Shown here: positions 1-7,037 of the stretch, one piece after another | How positions within the stretch are numbered: the stretch's first letter is position 1 | Layout of the letters: each line of letters opens with the position of its first letter | NCBI GenBank assembly: GCA_017623615.1 | Contig: JAGAOT010000017.1 | Coordinates: forward strand, 1-44,554 | Reading direction: 5' to 3' | DNA from: Clostridia bacterium | GTDB taxonomy: Bacteria; Bacillota; Clostridia; Oscillospirales; Acutalibacteraceae | Length of the DNA: 44,554 nucleotides | Position numbers and translations under genes: made by a program | Notes under the pieces: generated by a model | What the model was told of the DNA's origin: nothing | The model's input: only the letters and a program-made list of their open reading frames with translations | The model's database searches: none

Positions 1-2
1 AG

Positions 3-101
3 TGCCGCCGCTGCCTGCGGCAGATACAGGCGGTGCTTGAGCAGGAAGAAACACAGAGCAATGCGAAGCGCTACAAGCGAGCAGTGCGACAATGTTTCTG
101 A
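3..101 (+). CDS. C-terminal fragment of unidentified protein (5' truncated by window)
   Basis: An open frame enters from the left edge and stops at TGA 99-101, giving 32 residues rich in Arg, Gln and Cys (starts CRRCLRQIQAVLEQ). It ends only about 10 bases before a tRNA 3'-end fragment, which is where the terminal gene of an element integrated in a tRNA would lie. I do not recognise the family; a recombinase or mobilisation protein tail is possible by position only. It could also be a chance open frame. Confidence 0.35.
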   Translation, partial: CRRCLRQIQAVLEQEETQSNAKRYKRAVRQCF

Positions 102-110
102 CCGACATGT

Positions 111-141
111 GTCACAGGTTCGAGTCCTGTTTGAGGCGCCA
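111..141 (+). other. 3' fragment of a tRNA, probable element attachment site
   Basis: Positions 114-130 form a perfect T-arm: ACAGG (114-118), loop TTCGAGT, CCTGT (126-130). They are followed by a 7-base acceptor strand TTGAGGC, discriminator G and encoded CCA (139-141). No matching 5' acceptor strand (GCCTCAA), D-arm or anticodon arm lies in the 75 bases upstream. This is therefore only the 3' end of a tRNA, as left where an integrative element has recombined into a tRNA gene. The amino-acid identity cannot be read because the anticodon is absent. Confidence 0.7.
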
Positions 142-150
142 ATGCATGAT

Positions 151-200
151 AATCCGAACCTTTTCTTTTCTCAGAATCGGTTCGGATTATTGTTTTATTT
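151..200 (+). terminator. Rho-independent terminator behind the tRNA fragment
   Basis: Perfect 10-bp arms AATCCGAACC (151-160) and GGTTCGGATT (179-188), followed by a T-rich tract. It presumably terminated the intact tRNA transcript. Confidence 0.75.
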
Positions 201-226
201 CTGATATTCAGTTTCTTTAAAAATGC

Positions 227-258
227 AACGGAGCAGCAAACAAGCTGCTCCGTTTTAT
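227..258. terminator. Bidirectional terminator, downstream of the SulP gene
   Basis: Perfect 11-bp arms AACGGAGCAGC (227-237) and GCTGCTCCGTT (244-254) around a 6-base loop, with T-rich sequence on both strands. It sits just past the stop of the minus-strand sulP-type gene. Confidence 0.8.
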
Positions 259-266
259 ATCTGAAC

Positions 267-1901
267 TCACTGTATCTTTTCTGCATATGCGAGGGCTTCG
301 TCGATGTTGGCGAGGAAGTGTTCTTCGCCGACTTTATCGATGAAGCCTGCCTTTTTCATAACCGAAAGGGGCTGTTCGTTTGCATGTGAAAGAAGAAGTG
401 TTCTGCCCGAATGCTTGCAGATTGAATAGATTTCATTGAGAGAGCGCATTGCCGTTGCATCGAGTGCGGGAACATTCCTCATTCGCAAAATAATAACTTT
501 TATATCCTCGCCCATGGGGATTTTGCTGAATTTTTCAGCCGATGCGAAGAACATGGGGCCCTCAAATTCAACAACCTCGGTGTGCTTGGGGATTTCCTTA
601 AGGCGTTCGCTGTCATTTTCGTGGGGCTTTTCGCTCCATGTTCTGATGTGTGCAACATCTGCCATGCGCTTCATGAACAGAACAACTGCGATAATCATGC
701 CGACTTCAATCGCCACAACAAGGTCAAAAACGACTGTGAGAACAAATGTTACAACAAGAACAAGAATATCGCTCTTGGGTGCGGTTTTGCAAATTTTGAC
801 AAACTGACGCCACTCGCACATGTTATATGCAACCATAAAGAGGATAGCCGCAATTATGGGCATGGGAATCCATGCTGCGTAGGGCATGAGAACAACGAGA
901 ATCAAAAGGAGCACAATGGCATGGACAATGCCTGCAACGGGAGTTCTGCCGCCGTTTTTAACGTTAGCAGCCGTTCTCGCGATTGCGCCCGTTGCGGGGA
1001 TTCCTCCGAAAAGACCTGAGCAGATATTACCGACACCCTGAGCTATAAGCTCTGTGTTAGAGTTGTGACGGTCGTTAATCATACCGTCGGAAACAACGCA
1101 TGAAAGCAGGGATTCAATGCCCGCAAGGATTGCAATGGTGAATGCGCTGGGAACAAGCTGTTTAACGGTTTCAAAGCTGAATTCAGGCATTGAGAAACGG
1201 GGCAGGTCGCGCGAAATTGTGTAAAGGTCGCCGACGGTGTTGACATCCATGTCAAATGCCTTAACGATAACAACGCCAACAAGAACCGCGATGAGCGAGC
1301 CGGGGATTTTTTTGCTTATCTTCGGCCATACTATAAGAATTGCCATGCCGATTGCGCCGACAAGGAGAGCTTGCGGGTTAAAGGTTGTGATTGATTTTGC
1401 TATCGCTTCAACCTTTTCGGCGGTTTCAACCGTGGGCATGCCTTCGGGGAAGGTGAGTCCGAGGAAATCCTTAATCTGACCGATAACAATAGTCAGCGCA
1501 ATGCCCGAAGTAAAGCCCGTTGTTATTGTGTGGGGAATGTATTTTATGAGTGAGCCGAATTTCAGCAGACCCATGATAATCAGAATAAGACCCGCCATGA
1601 TGGTGGCGATAACAAGTCCGCTTGTGCCGAACTGGGCAACAATGCCCGCAACGATTGTTGCAAAGGCGGCGGTGGGTCCCGAAATGTTAACGTTGCTGCC
1701 GCCGAGAAAAGCTATTACAAAGCCCGCAATAATGGCGGTGTAAAGACCCTTTTCGGGAGAAACGCCGGATGCAATGGCGAGGGCGATGGAAAGGGGCAGA
1801 GCGATGATTGCAACGATAACGCCCGCGATAAGGTCATTGACAAGTTGTTTTTTACTGTAGCTTTTAATTGAGGTGAAAAGCTTTGGCTGAAAAAGTTTCA
1901 T
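267..1901 (-). CDS. SulP family inorganic anion transporter with STAS domain
   Basis: 544 aa, normal length for bacterial SulP proteins. About the first 410 residues are a polytopic membrane domain, with the family's early segment (IALPLSIALAIASG) and a conserved GGSNVNISGPTAAF stretch. The last ~110 residues form a cytoplasmic STAS domain (GPMFFASAEKF, ALDATAMRSL). SulP proteins carry sulfate, bicarbonate or dicarboxylates; the substrate here cannot be read from sequence. The start is supported by a GGAG about 8 bases upstream and a promoter at 1939-1966. It is a single-gene transcription unit ending in a strong hairpin. Confidence 0.95.
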   Translation of the reverse strand: MKLFQPKLFTSIKSYSKKQLVNDLIAGVIVAIIALPLSIALAIASGVSPEKGLYTAIIAGFVIAFLGGSNVNISGPTAAFATIVAGIVAQFGTSGLVIATIMAGLILIIMGLLKFGSLIKYIPHTITTGFTSGIALTIVIGQIKDFLGLTFPEGMPTVETAEKVEAIAKSITTFNPQALLVGAIGMAILIVWPKISKKIPGSLIAVLVGVVIVKAFDMDVNTVGDLYTISRDLPRFSMPEFSFETVKQLVPSAFTIAILAGIESLLSCVVSDGMINDRHNSNTELIAQGVGNICSGLFGGIPATGAIARTAANVKNGGRTPVAGIVHAIVLLLILVVLMPYAAWIPMPIIAAILFMVAYNMCEWRQFVKICKTAPKSDILVLVVTFVLTVVFDLVVAIEVGMIIAVVLFMKRMADVAHIRTWSEKPHENDSERLKEIPKHTEVVEFEGPMFFASAEKFSKIPMGEDIKVIILRMRNVPALDATAMRSLNEIYSICKHSGRTLLLSHANEQPLSVMKKAGFIDKVGEEHFLANIDEALAYAEKIQ

Positions 1902-1938
1902 AACAAATCTCCGTGTGTTTTATTTTTACCGAAAACTA

Positions 1939-1966
1939 ATTATACACCTTTTTTATTTGTTTTCAA
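1939..1966 (-). promoter_or_regulatory. Promoter of the SulP gene
   Basis: On the minus strand TTGAAA (1966-1961), 16-base spacer, TATAAT (1944-1939), about 40 bases upstream of the ATG. Confidence 0.7.
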
Positions 1967-2050
1967 GGAATTTGCGACAGCTTTTTTAATTTCGGAAATT
2001 CGCACCACGAATGCGGAAAAATCAAATGAAAATAGGCTAATTTGACATTA

Positions 2051-2083
2051 AAAACAGCCGCAATACGAAAGCATTGCGACTGA
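2051..2083 (-). terminator. Terminator after the NUDIX gene
   Basis: Minus-strand hairpin CAGTCGCAAT / ATTGCGGCTG with one wobble, followed by TTTTT. It ends the sialidase-NUDIX unit. Confidence 0.75.
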
Positions 2084-2090
2084 TTGAATG

Positions 2091-2583
2091 TTATTTGGAT
2101 TTTGTTAATTTGGTGAGAACGGTGTATTCCCGCAGATAGAGGCTTCCGATATCCTCTCTTTTTGAGTCGTATTCTCCGAAGATTTCAAGGGCTTTTGGAA
2201 TTTCAACCCATTCGGGCGTGATGCCATGGTCAATTTCGGTTTCGGTTAAAGACTGTTTGCATTTGCCGACGGCTTCGCAGAGAAAATAATTACTGACATA
2301 AAGGGTTTCAAAGCAGTATTCATTTATTGTTAAAAACGGTTTAATGGGTTTTACTTCATATCCCGTTTCCTCGCGAAGCTCTCTTATGCAGCATTCTTCG
2401 AGAGTTTCGCCCGCCTCAAGTCCGCCGCCGGGTGACATATAAACTCCGGTATTCAGCTCGTGAGAGCAGGATTTTGTTGCCGTCGAGCAAGAGCCCGCGG
2501 CTTGAAATGCGCACCCTTTCGGGCGGATCGGAATATGTTTTTGCATATTGAGTAACCGTTTCGCAAAGCTTGTTTGTTTTCAT
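2091..2583 (-). pseudogene. NUDIX hydrolase gene with a 1-base frameshift
   Basis: The natural start is the ATG at 2583-2581, which overlaps the stop of the upstream sialidase gene as ATGA. From it one frame reads 41 residues beginning MKTNKLCETVTQYAK and ending LLLDGNKILLS (about 2461). Homology then continues in another frame with HELNTGVYMSPGGG and the complete Nudix box (G-x5-E-x7-R-E-x2-E-E-x-G around residues GLEAGETLEE and RELREETGY). Restoring one base near 2458-2462 joins the halves into a normal ~163-aa NUDIX protein. An alternative uninterrupted frame from 2546 has a nonsense N-terminus. Either a real pseudogene or a one-base sequencing/assembly error. Substrate unknown (nucleoside diphosphate linked to X). 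Confidence 0.8.
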
Positions 2584-3662
2584 AATATTTCCTCATACAT
2601 AATTTTGATAATTTTCGTGCTGTTAAGGCAGATGCCGCTGTTGTTGCTGTGATAATAGGCAACAAGAAAACCGCCTTCGCATTCGATAACGGCGGGGTAG
2701 CAATAGCCGTTTTCAGGGTCGTCCTCAAGATAAAAAAGCTTTTCTCTATTATAGGTCTTACCCTTGTCCGTGCTTATCGCGAGCGCGTAGGGAGTTCTGC
2801 CCCAAAGCTCCTCTTTGCGAAGAGCATGCTCGGGCACGGGGTTAAAAACAGCCGCCGTAACATTGCCGCAGTCCTTAACAAGCATGGGTGAGCACGGTGA
2901 TGAGAAAAACAGATTGGGCTCGGGGATTGACCATGTTATGCCGTCGTCGCTTGAAAAAGCTTCAAATTGGAAGCCGATGCTTGTTCTGATATAGCACCAA
3001 ATTCTGCCGTCTGCAAGCTCATAAAGCCCGGGCTCCTCATAGCCGTCGGGATTGTTTTCAAACGGGCATTTCAGTTCCGCGGCGGTTTTCTGCCATGTTG
3101 CGCCGTCATCATCGGAAATGAAAAAGCAAACCTCGCCCGGCATGAAATCATCACATTCGGTGAGCACGGTGTGGCGTGCAACCGCAAAAATAATGCGTCC
3201 GCTTTTAAGGCGAAGCACTCTGTCGTTATTTAAAACAAAGTAGTCCTGAACATCAAGGCAGTCCATGCAGCTTATGGGCTCGCTCCAGCTTTGAGCCTCA
3301 TCTGCAGAGCGGGTGAAAACGATTTTGTCGGTGCCGTCGGTATTTTTTACGATATAAAACGCGCCGATATCGCCGTTGTTCATGCGCAAAAAAGAAAGGC
3401 TCATTATGTTTTTGGTGTTTTTTGGCTTTTCAAAAAGCACTTTTCTTTCCGACCATGTTTCGCCTTCATCCGCGGAAACAACACAAGCGATGCGCGCATC
3501 GGCATCATCGTTCCAACTGCTGCCGAGAAATTCTGTGTAGCCGAACATAATTGAGCCGTTTTTGAGCCTTATGAATGACCCCTCACCGTTTCGCGGGTTG
3601 CCGCTCGAGGTTGGGATAAACAACACCTCTCTGCCGACTTTTTTTATAGAAATATTGTCCAT
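2580..3662 (-). CDS. Sialidase-like BNR/Asp-box protein
   Basis: 360 aa with at least four Asp-box type motifs spaced along a six-bladed propeller: SADEGETWSE, SADEAQSWSE, SDDDGATWQK and SSDDGITWS, plus a degenerate STDKGKTYN. This places it in the sialidase/neuraminidase superfamily (non-viral sialidase type). No signal peptide is visible, so it is probably cytoplasmic, unlike secreted mucin sialidases. The true substrate may be an internalised glycan or it may not be a sialidase at all. It is the first gene of a two-gene unit and is translationally coupled to the NUDIX gene. Confidence 0.8.
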   Translation of the reverse strand: MDNISIKKVGREVLFIPTSSGNPRNGEGSFIRLKNGSIMFGYTEFLGSSWNDDADARIACVVSADEGETWSERKVLFEKPKNTKNIMSLSFLRMNNGDIGAFYIVKNTDGTDKIVFTRSADEAQSWSEPISCMDCLDVQDYFVLNNDRVLRLKSGRIIFAVARHTVLTECDDFMPGEVCFFISDDDGATWQKTAAELKCPFENNPDGYEEPGLYELADGRIWCYIRTSIGFQFEAFSSDDGITWSIPEPNLFFSSPCSPMLVKDCGNVTAAVFNPVPEHALRKEELWGRTPYALAISTDKGKTYNREKLFYLEDDPENGYCYPAVIECEGGFLVAYYHSNNSGICLNSTKIIKIMYEEIL

Positions 3663-3691
3663 TATTCGGATTCCCTTACTTGTTTTTTATT

Positions 3692-3720
3692 ATTGTATCA
3701 ATCCGCAAAATAAAAGTCAA
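3692..3720 (-). promoter_or_regulatory. Promoter of the sialidase-NUDIX unit
   Basis: Minus strand TTGACT (3720-3715), 17-base spacer, TACAAT (3697-3692), 30 bases upstream of the ATG. Confidence 0.7.
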
Positions 3721-3728
3721 TGATTAGC

Positions 3729-3757
3729 TTGTTAATTTAAACTCAATGTGTTATAAT
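3729..3757 (+). promoter_or_regulatory. Promoter of the YgjV-like gene
   Basis: TTGTTA (3729-3734), 17-base spacer, extended -10 TGTTATAAT ending at 3757. It is divergent from the sialidase promoter, with only 8 bases between the two -35 boxes. Confidence 0.7.
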
Positions 3758-3789
3758 CCACTCCGAAGCAAAAAATATGGGGTGAAATT

Positions 3790-4299
3790 ATGGCTTATTA
3801 TATCGGACAGGCGCTCGGAATACTTGTAACATTGGGTGCAATTCTGACCCTGCAGCTTAAGAACAAAAAACACATGCTGATTGTTTCTGCCGTTGTTAAC
3901 ATTTTGGCGGCGCTTAACATACTTTTGTTGGATAACATAAGCTCCGGCGTTATAATCAACCTTGTTGCGGTTCTGCAGATTGTGCTGTCGATGTGGCATG
4001 ACAAGCGCGGCACGGATGTTACGCTTGCGGAAAAAATTGTTTTTCTTGCGCTATATGTTGCGGGCGGTGCGCTCGGATATGAAAAACCGATTGACCTGCT
4101 TTCAATAGTTGCGGCTGTGCTCTATATGCTGGCGATGCTTCAAAAGAAAGAACAGCACATAAGGCTGTTTTTGCTCGGCAATATGGCAACATGGACGGTT
4201 TATCACACGGTGCTCGGCTCAACGGCGGTGTTCGCTCAGCTTGCAGGCATCATATCATCGCTCATAGCACTTTACAGGTACAGAAAAAAGGATAAATAA
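3790..4299 (+). CDS. YgjV family inner-membrane protein
   Basis: 169 aa, almost entirely hydrophobic, with about six predicted membrane segments beginning YYIGQALGILVTLGAILTLQ and ending in a basic tail (YRYRKKDK). The pattern, including KHMLIVSAVVNILAALN, matches the YgjV family, whose biochemical role is unknown. The start follows a GGGGTGA-type SD. It stands alone, with its own promoter and a terminator shared with lexA. Confidence 0.8.
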   Translation: MAYYIGQALGILVTLGAILTLQLKNKKHMLIVSAVVNILAALNILLLDNISSGVIINLVAVLQIVLSMWHDKRGTDVTLAEKIVFLALYVAGGALGYEKPIDLLSIVAAVLYMLAMLQKKEQHIRLFLLGNMATWTVYHTVLGSTAVFAQLAGIISSLIALYRYRKKDK

Positions 4300-4300
4300 T

Positions 4301-4346
4301 AAAAACCAAGGCATTTTGATGAATTTCAAAAACTGCCTTGGTTTTT
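4301..4346. terminator. Bidirectional terminator between ygjV-like gene and lexA
   Basis: Perfect 13-base arms: AAAAACCAAGGCA (4301-4313) and TGCCTTGGTTTTT (4334-4346). A/T tracts on both sides serve the two convergent genes. Confidence 0.85.
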
Positions 4347-4353
4347 ACATTAA

Positions 4354-4944
4354 TTAATAATATCTATAGCTTGCAACAACCTTACCGAGGATGATAACTT
4401 CGTTAACGATTATCGGTTCATAGGTGTCGTTTTCGGGCTGGAGCCTGAAGTGGCCGTCCTCTTTATAGAAAGTTTTAACCGTTGCGGAGTCATCAATAAG
4501 GGCAACAACCATTTCGCCGTTGCGCGCGGTGGGAGTTCTTTCAACAATAACGATGTCGCCGTCAAGAATGCCTGCCTGAATCATGCTTTCGCCCTTGACC
4601 TTGAGAGCAAAAAGCTCCTTATCCTGCGCACCGACCATTGAAAAGGGCAGATAGCCCTCTATTTCTTCAACGGCAAGTATCGGCGAGCCGGCGGTTACCG
4701 TGCCGAGCAGGGGAACGTGAGTAACGTTATCTGCCTGACCGACAATTTTTATGCATCTTTTAAGCATGGGCGGGCGTTGAATATAGCCCGCGGCTTCAAG
4801 CGCATCAAGATTTGCCTGAACGGAGGAGGTTGAACGCAAGCCGACTGCGGCTCCGATTTCGCGCACGCTGGGGGTTGTGTTGCTTTTTGCCATCTCAACA
4901 AGGAATTCATATATTTTTTGCTGAATAGGGGTAATAGGTTTCAT
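4354..4944 (-). CDS. lexA: LexA SOS repressor
   Basis: 196 aa. The N-terminal winged helix-turn-helix covers residues 1-65 (TPSVREIGAAVGLRSTSSVQ). The C-terminal S24 peptidase domain carries the Ala85-Gly86 self-cleavage site, nucleophile Ser120 (KGESM) and general base Lys157. It represses SOS genes until RecA-stimulated autocleavage. A promoter lies at 5009-5037 with a likely autoregulatory operator over its -35. No other SOS gene is adjacent. Confidence 0.97.
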   Translation of the reverse strand: MKPITPIQQKIYEFLVEMAKSNTTPSVREIGAAVGLRSTSSVQANLDALEAAGYIQRPPMLKRCIKIVGQADNVTHVPLLGTVTAGSPILAVEEIEGYLPFSMVGAQDKELFALKVKGESMIQAGILDGDIVIVERTPTARNGEMVVALIDDSATVKTFYKEDGHFRLQPENDTYEPIIVNEVIILGKVVASYRYY

Positions 4945-5008
4945 AAGATAACCTCTTTCTTTATGTGATTTTAGAATTAAAAGCAGGTGTATAGCTTATC
5001 GCAATCAC

Positions 5009-5037
5009 ATTATAGCACAAATGTTCGCAAAATGCAA
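5009..5037 (-). promoter_or_regulatory. lexA promoter
   Basis: Minus strand TTGCAT (5037-5032), 17-base spacer, TATAAT (5014-5009). Confidence 0.7.
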
Positions 5038-5048
5038 ACATTTGTTTG
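5018..5048. promoter_or_regulatory. Probable LexA operator(s) in the lexA promoter
   Basis: CAAAC-ATTT-GTTTG (5035-5048) has the spacing and form of a Gram-positive LexA box (GAAC-N4-GTTC type) with A/T at the variable position, and it covers the -35. An overlapping perfect inverted repeat CAAATGTT (5018-5025) / AACATTTG (5037-5044) spans the spacer. Autoregulation is inferred. Confidence 0.5.
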
Positions 5049-5103
5049 ATTATTTTTAAAAAATTTTTTCGGTTGAGGTATTTTATTGTATTAATAAATG
5101 TGA

Positions 5104-5109
5104 TATAAT
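5104..5109 (+). promoter_or_regulatory. Probable -10 element for the 5160 gene
   Basis: TGATATAAT gives an extended -10 (TATAAT 5104-5109), about 50 bases upstream of the ATG. No convincing -35 at 16-18 bases. Confidence 0.45.
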
Positions 5110-5159
5110 TCATTTAATAATGGATAAATGCACCTAATAATTATCGGATAAGGAAGTTT

Positions 5160-6044
5160 ATGGCAGAAGGAAAGCAGAAACAAAATAAGTTTATTCAAAA
5201 TCACGGCAAAAAGCCTTTAATTGCCGCGGTTTCGGTTATCTGCGCCCTTGTAGCCGTTATTGTTGTTTTTCTTGCGGCAAAAAATCCGCTTTATTTTTCA
5301 CTTGCACGAAAAAAAGCGGAAAAAAGCGAGTTTTCGCAGGCGATGCAGATTGTTGAAAAATCGGGGAGCGAGGATGCAAGGCTTCTCGAAAAATATCTCA
5401 CATTGAGATTTGACATCAACAGAAGCTACCCTGAGCTTGTTTCGGAATTTGATGTTGAAAAAATCGGAGAATGGCTTGCCGTTGCGGAGGAAATCTGCGC
5501 AAACTCTGACGCGCTGGGCGAAATAATCAGCGCGGATGCCGAGCTTTTGCGCCTGCGGCTTACCGAGATAAACGGATGCTACGCGGGATATCAGGCGATA
5601 CGCTCCGATGTGCTTGACATGATGGATGTTTTTGCGGAGTTTAACCGCCTTTATACTGTTGCCGCGGACGGCAAAAACACGGCATTTACCGTTGAGCAGG
5701 AAAGGCGCAAAATAGCTTCATGGGAGCAGAAAAACAGCGCGCTTATGAATTACGCCGCCACCGTGCCCGGCTACGAAAATATATACCTTTTGAATTACCT
5801 TATTAAAGAGGTGCAGGGTGAGTGCAGCGATTTGAACGAGGCAATGGACAAGGTTGTTTCCATGGGTTATGCGGAAACGGACCTTATACGCCTGAGCGGC
5901 ACGGCGCAAAAGAAATTCCCGAGCATTCAAAACAGCAATAACGAAACGGTAAACGTGCTTGAAAAGGCAAATTATGAGCAATATATGTTCAAAAGCATTT
6001 GCGGTCAGCTTACGGAATCTCTCGGCGAATTTTATTCGGCATAG
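5160..6044 (+). CDS. Membrane-anchored protein of unknown function
   Basis: 294 aa. A short basic cytoplasmic segment (1-19) is followed by one hydrophobic helix (about 20-42, LIAAVSVICALVAVIVVFLA). The remaining 250 residues are extracytoplasmic and look mostly alpha-helical, acidic and rich in Ala, Glu and Leu, resembling a helical-repeat or coiled-coil protein. I recognise no family or catalytic motif. ATG follows an AAGGAAG SD. The gene ends 8 bases before the YhhN gene, so the two are likely co-transcribed. Confidence 0.8.
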   Translation: MAEGKQKQNKFIQNHGKKPLIAAVSVICALVAVIVVFLAAKNPLYFSLARKKAEKSEFSQAMQIVEKSGSEDARLLEKYLTLRFDINRSYPELVSEFDVEKIGEWLAVAEEICANSDALGEIISADAELLRLRLTEINGCYAGYQAIRSDVLDMMDVFAEFNRLYTVAADGKNTAFTVEQERRKIASWEQKNSALMNYAATVPGYENIYLLNYLIKEVQGECSDLNEAMDKVVSMGYAETDLIRLSGTAQKKFPSIQNSNNETVNVLEKANYEQYMFKSICGQLTESLGEFYSA

Positions 6045-6052
6045 GTGATATT

Positions 6053-6793
6053 ATGGGCTTTGCTTTTATTGCTGCATGCTTTGCAGCGCAGTTTTTCGCG
6101 CTGAAGCACTACATTAAGATAATGTATCCGAAGCTTGGGTGGAACACCCTTGCTTCAAAGGCACTTTGCTCTGCGCTTTTTGTGCTGACGGCGTTTGCGG
6201 CGGGTGCGGTTTCGGGCGGCGGCTTTGTTTTTAACACTATGACTGCCGCATTTGTCTGCGCGTTTTTTGGCGATGTTTTTCTTCACATGTATCCGAAGCT
6301 CGGAAGCGTGTTTGTCAATTATGCGCTTGGCGGGCTCAGCTTTCTTGCGGGGCATGTTCTTTTGGTAATATCGTTTTTCAGGCTTTGTGATTCGTATAAC
6401 CCCGATTTGCCCGCGCTTTCGGCGGCGGAGATTGCCGCGGCAATAATTCTCTGCGCGGCGGTTAACATAGCATTGAGGCTTTTCGGGCTTAAACTCGGCA
6501 AATTCACCGCGCCTGTTATCATTTACAGCCTTGCGCTCATGCTGATGGTTGTCAAAGCGTTTTATGCCTGCACTTTAATGCTCGGAGCTTCATCGGATTT
6601 CGGATTTTTCAAGCTTGCGGCAGTCTTGTGCTTGGGGCTTGGCGCAGTCCTTTTTGCCGCTTCCGACATTGTGCTTGCAACGGATTTCTTCTCGGGCGGC
6701 AAGGATATAAAAAAGAAAACCGCCAATATGATTCTTTATTACAGCGGTCAGATGCTGCTTGCCTCATCGCTTATGTGGATAAATTACAAATAA
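6053..6793 (+). CDS. YhhN family membrane protein (lysoplasmalogenase-like)
   Basis: 246 aa with about eight hydrophobic helices. The region CAFFGDVFLHMYPKLG resembles the conserved Gly-Asp motif of the YhhN/TMEM86 family, as does the distal AASDIVLATDFF. Mammalian TMEM86B hydrolyses the vinyl-ether bond of lysoplasmalogens, and many anaerobic Clostridia make plasmalogens; whether this protein does so is inference. The start chosen is ATG 6053, preceded by AGGTGA. A longer frame from 5999 would overlap the upstream gene and lacks an SD. Confidence 0.75.
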   Translation: MGFAFIAACFAAQFFALKHYIKIMYPKLGWNTLASKALCSALFVLTAFAAGAVSGGGFVFNTMTAAFVCAFFGDVFLHMYPKLGSVFVNYALGGLSFLAGHVLLVISFFRLCDSYNPDLPALSAAEIAAAIILCAAVNIALRLFGLKLGKFTAPVIIYSLALMLMVVKAFYACTLMLGASSDFGFFKLAAVLCLGLGAVLFAASDIVLATDFFSGGKDIKKKTANMILYYSGQMLLASSLMWINYK

Positions 6794-6823
6794 AATATAA
6801 ACAATTAGTGAAATATAAATTTA

Positions 6824-6852
6824 TTGACAAGAAAATAACCTTATGGTAAAAT
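6824..6852 (+). promoter_or_regulatory. Promoter of the riboswitch-ATPase transcript
   Basis: TTGACA (6824-6829), 17-base spacer, TAAAAT (6847-6852). The aptamer begins about 13 bases downstream. Confidence 0.8.
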
Positions 6853-6864
6853 ATTCTAAAAGTT

Positions 6865-7004
6865 AAAGGGGAGTAGCTTAAGGGCTCCGTCCCGAGTCGA
6901 TTGTCAACATCCGTTGCTTTAAGCATCTGGCAAACGACCCGACAATGGAAGCAAGACCTTTGACAGAGGATTTTTACGGTTCTCTGCCAAAGGTTTTATT
7001 TATA
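6865..7004 (+). ncRNA. yybP-ykoY manganese riboswitch with terminator platform
   Basis: The two sequence signatures of the yybP-ykoY aptamer are present: AAAGGGGAGTAGC at 6865-6877 and CAATGGAAGCAAGACCTTTG at 6943-6962, with paired arms between. P1 pairs AAAGG with CCTTT. The same 3' strand CCTTTGACAGAG (6957-6968) also pairs with CTCTGCCAAAGG (6982-6993) to make a terminator with a T-rich tail. Mn2+ binding should hold P1 and block the terminator, which is an ON switch in this family. It controls the P-type ATPase 34 bases further on. Confidence 0.93.
6957..7004 (+). terminator. Riboswitch expression-platform terminator
   Basis: 12-base arms with one mismatch (6957-6968 and 6982-6993), then TTTTATTTATA. 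The left arm overlaps the aptamer's P1 strand. Confidence 0.8.
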
Positions 7005-7037
7005 CAGAAAATAAATGCTTTGAAAGGATTGAATTTG

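Noticed and set aside
71-286. Minus-strand 71-codon frame across the tRNA fragment (contains APQTGLEPVTH).
   Set aside because: It is the antisense of the tRNA 3' end and terminator, a well-known false gene.
436-1743. Several open frames of 80-145 codons on the + strand opposite the SulP gene.
   Set aside because: Antisense shadows of a strong coding gene, with no SD or family resemblance.
6945-7037. N-terminal extension of the P-type ATPase (31 extra residues).
   Set aside because: It translates the riboswitch aptamer and terminator; the ATG at 7038 has an SD and the family's normal start.
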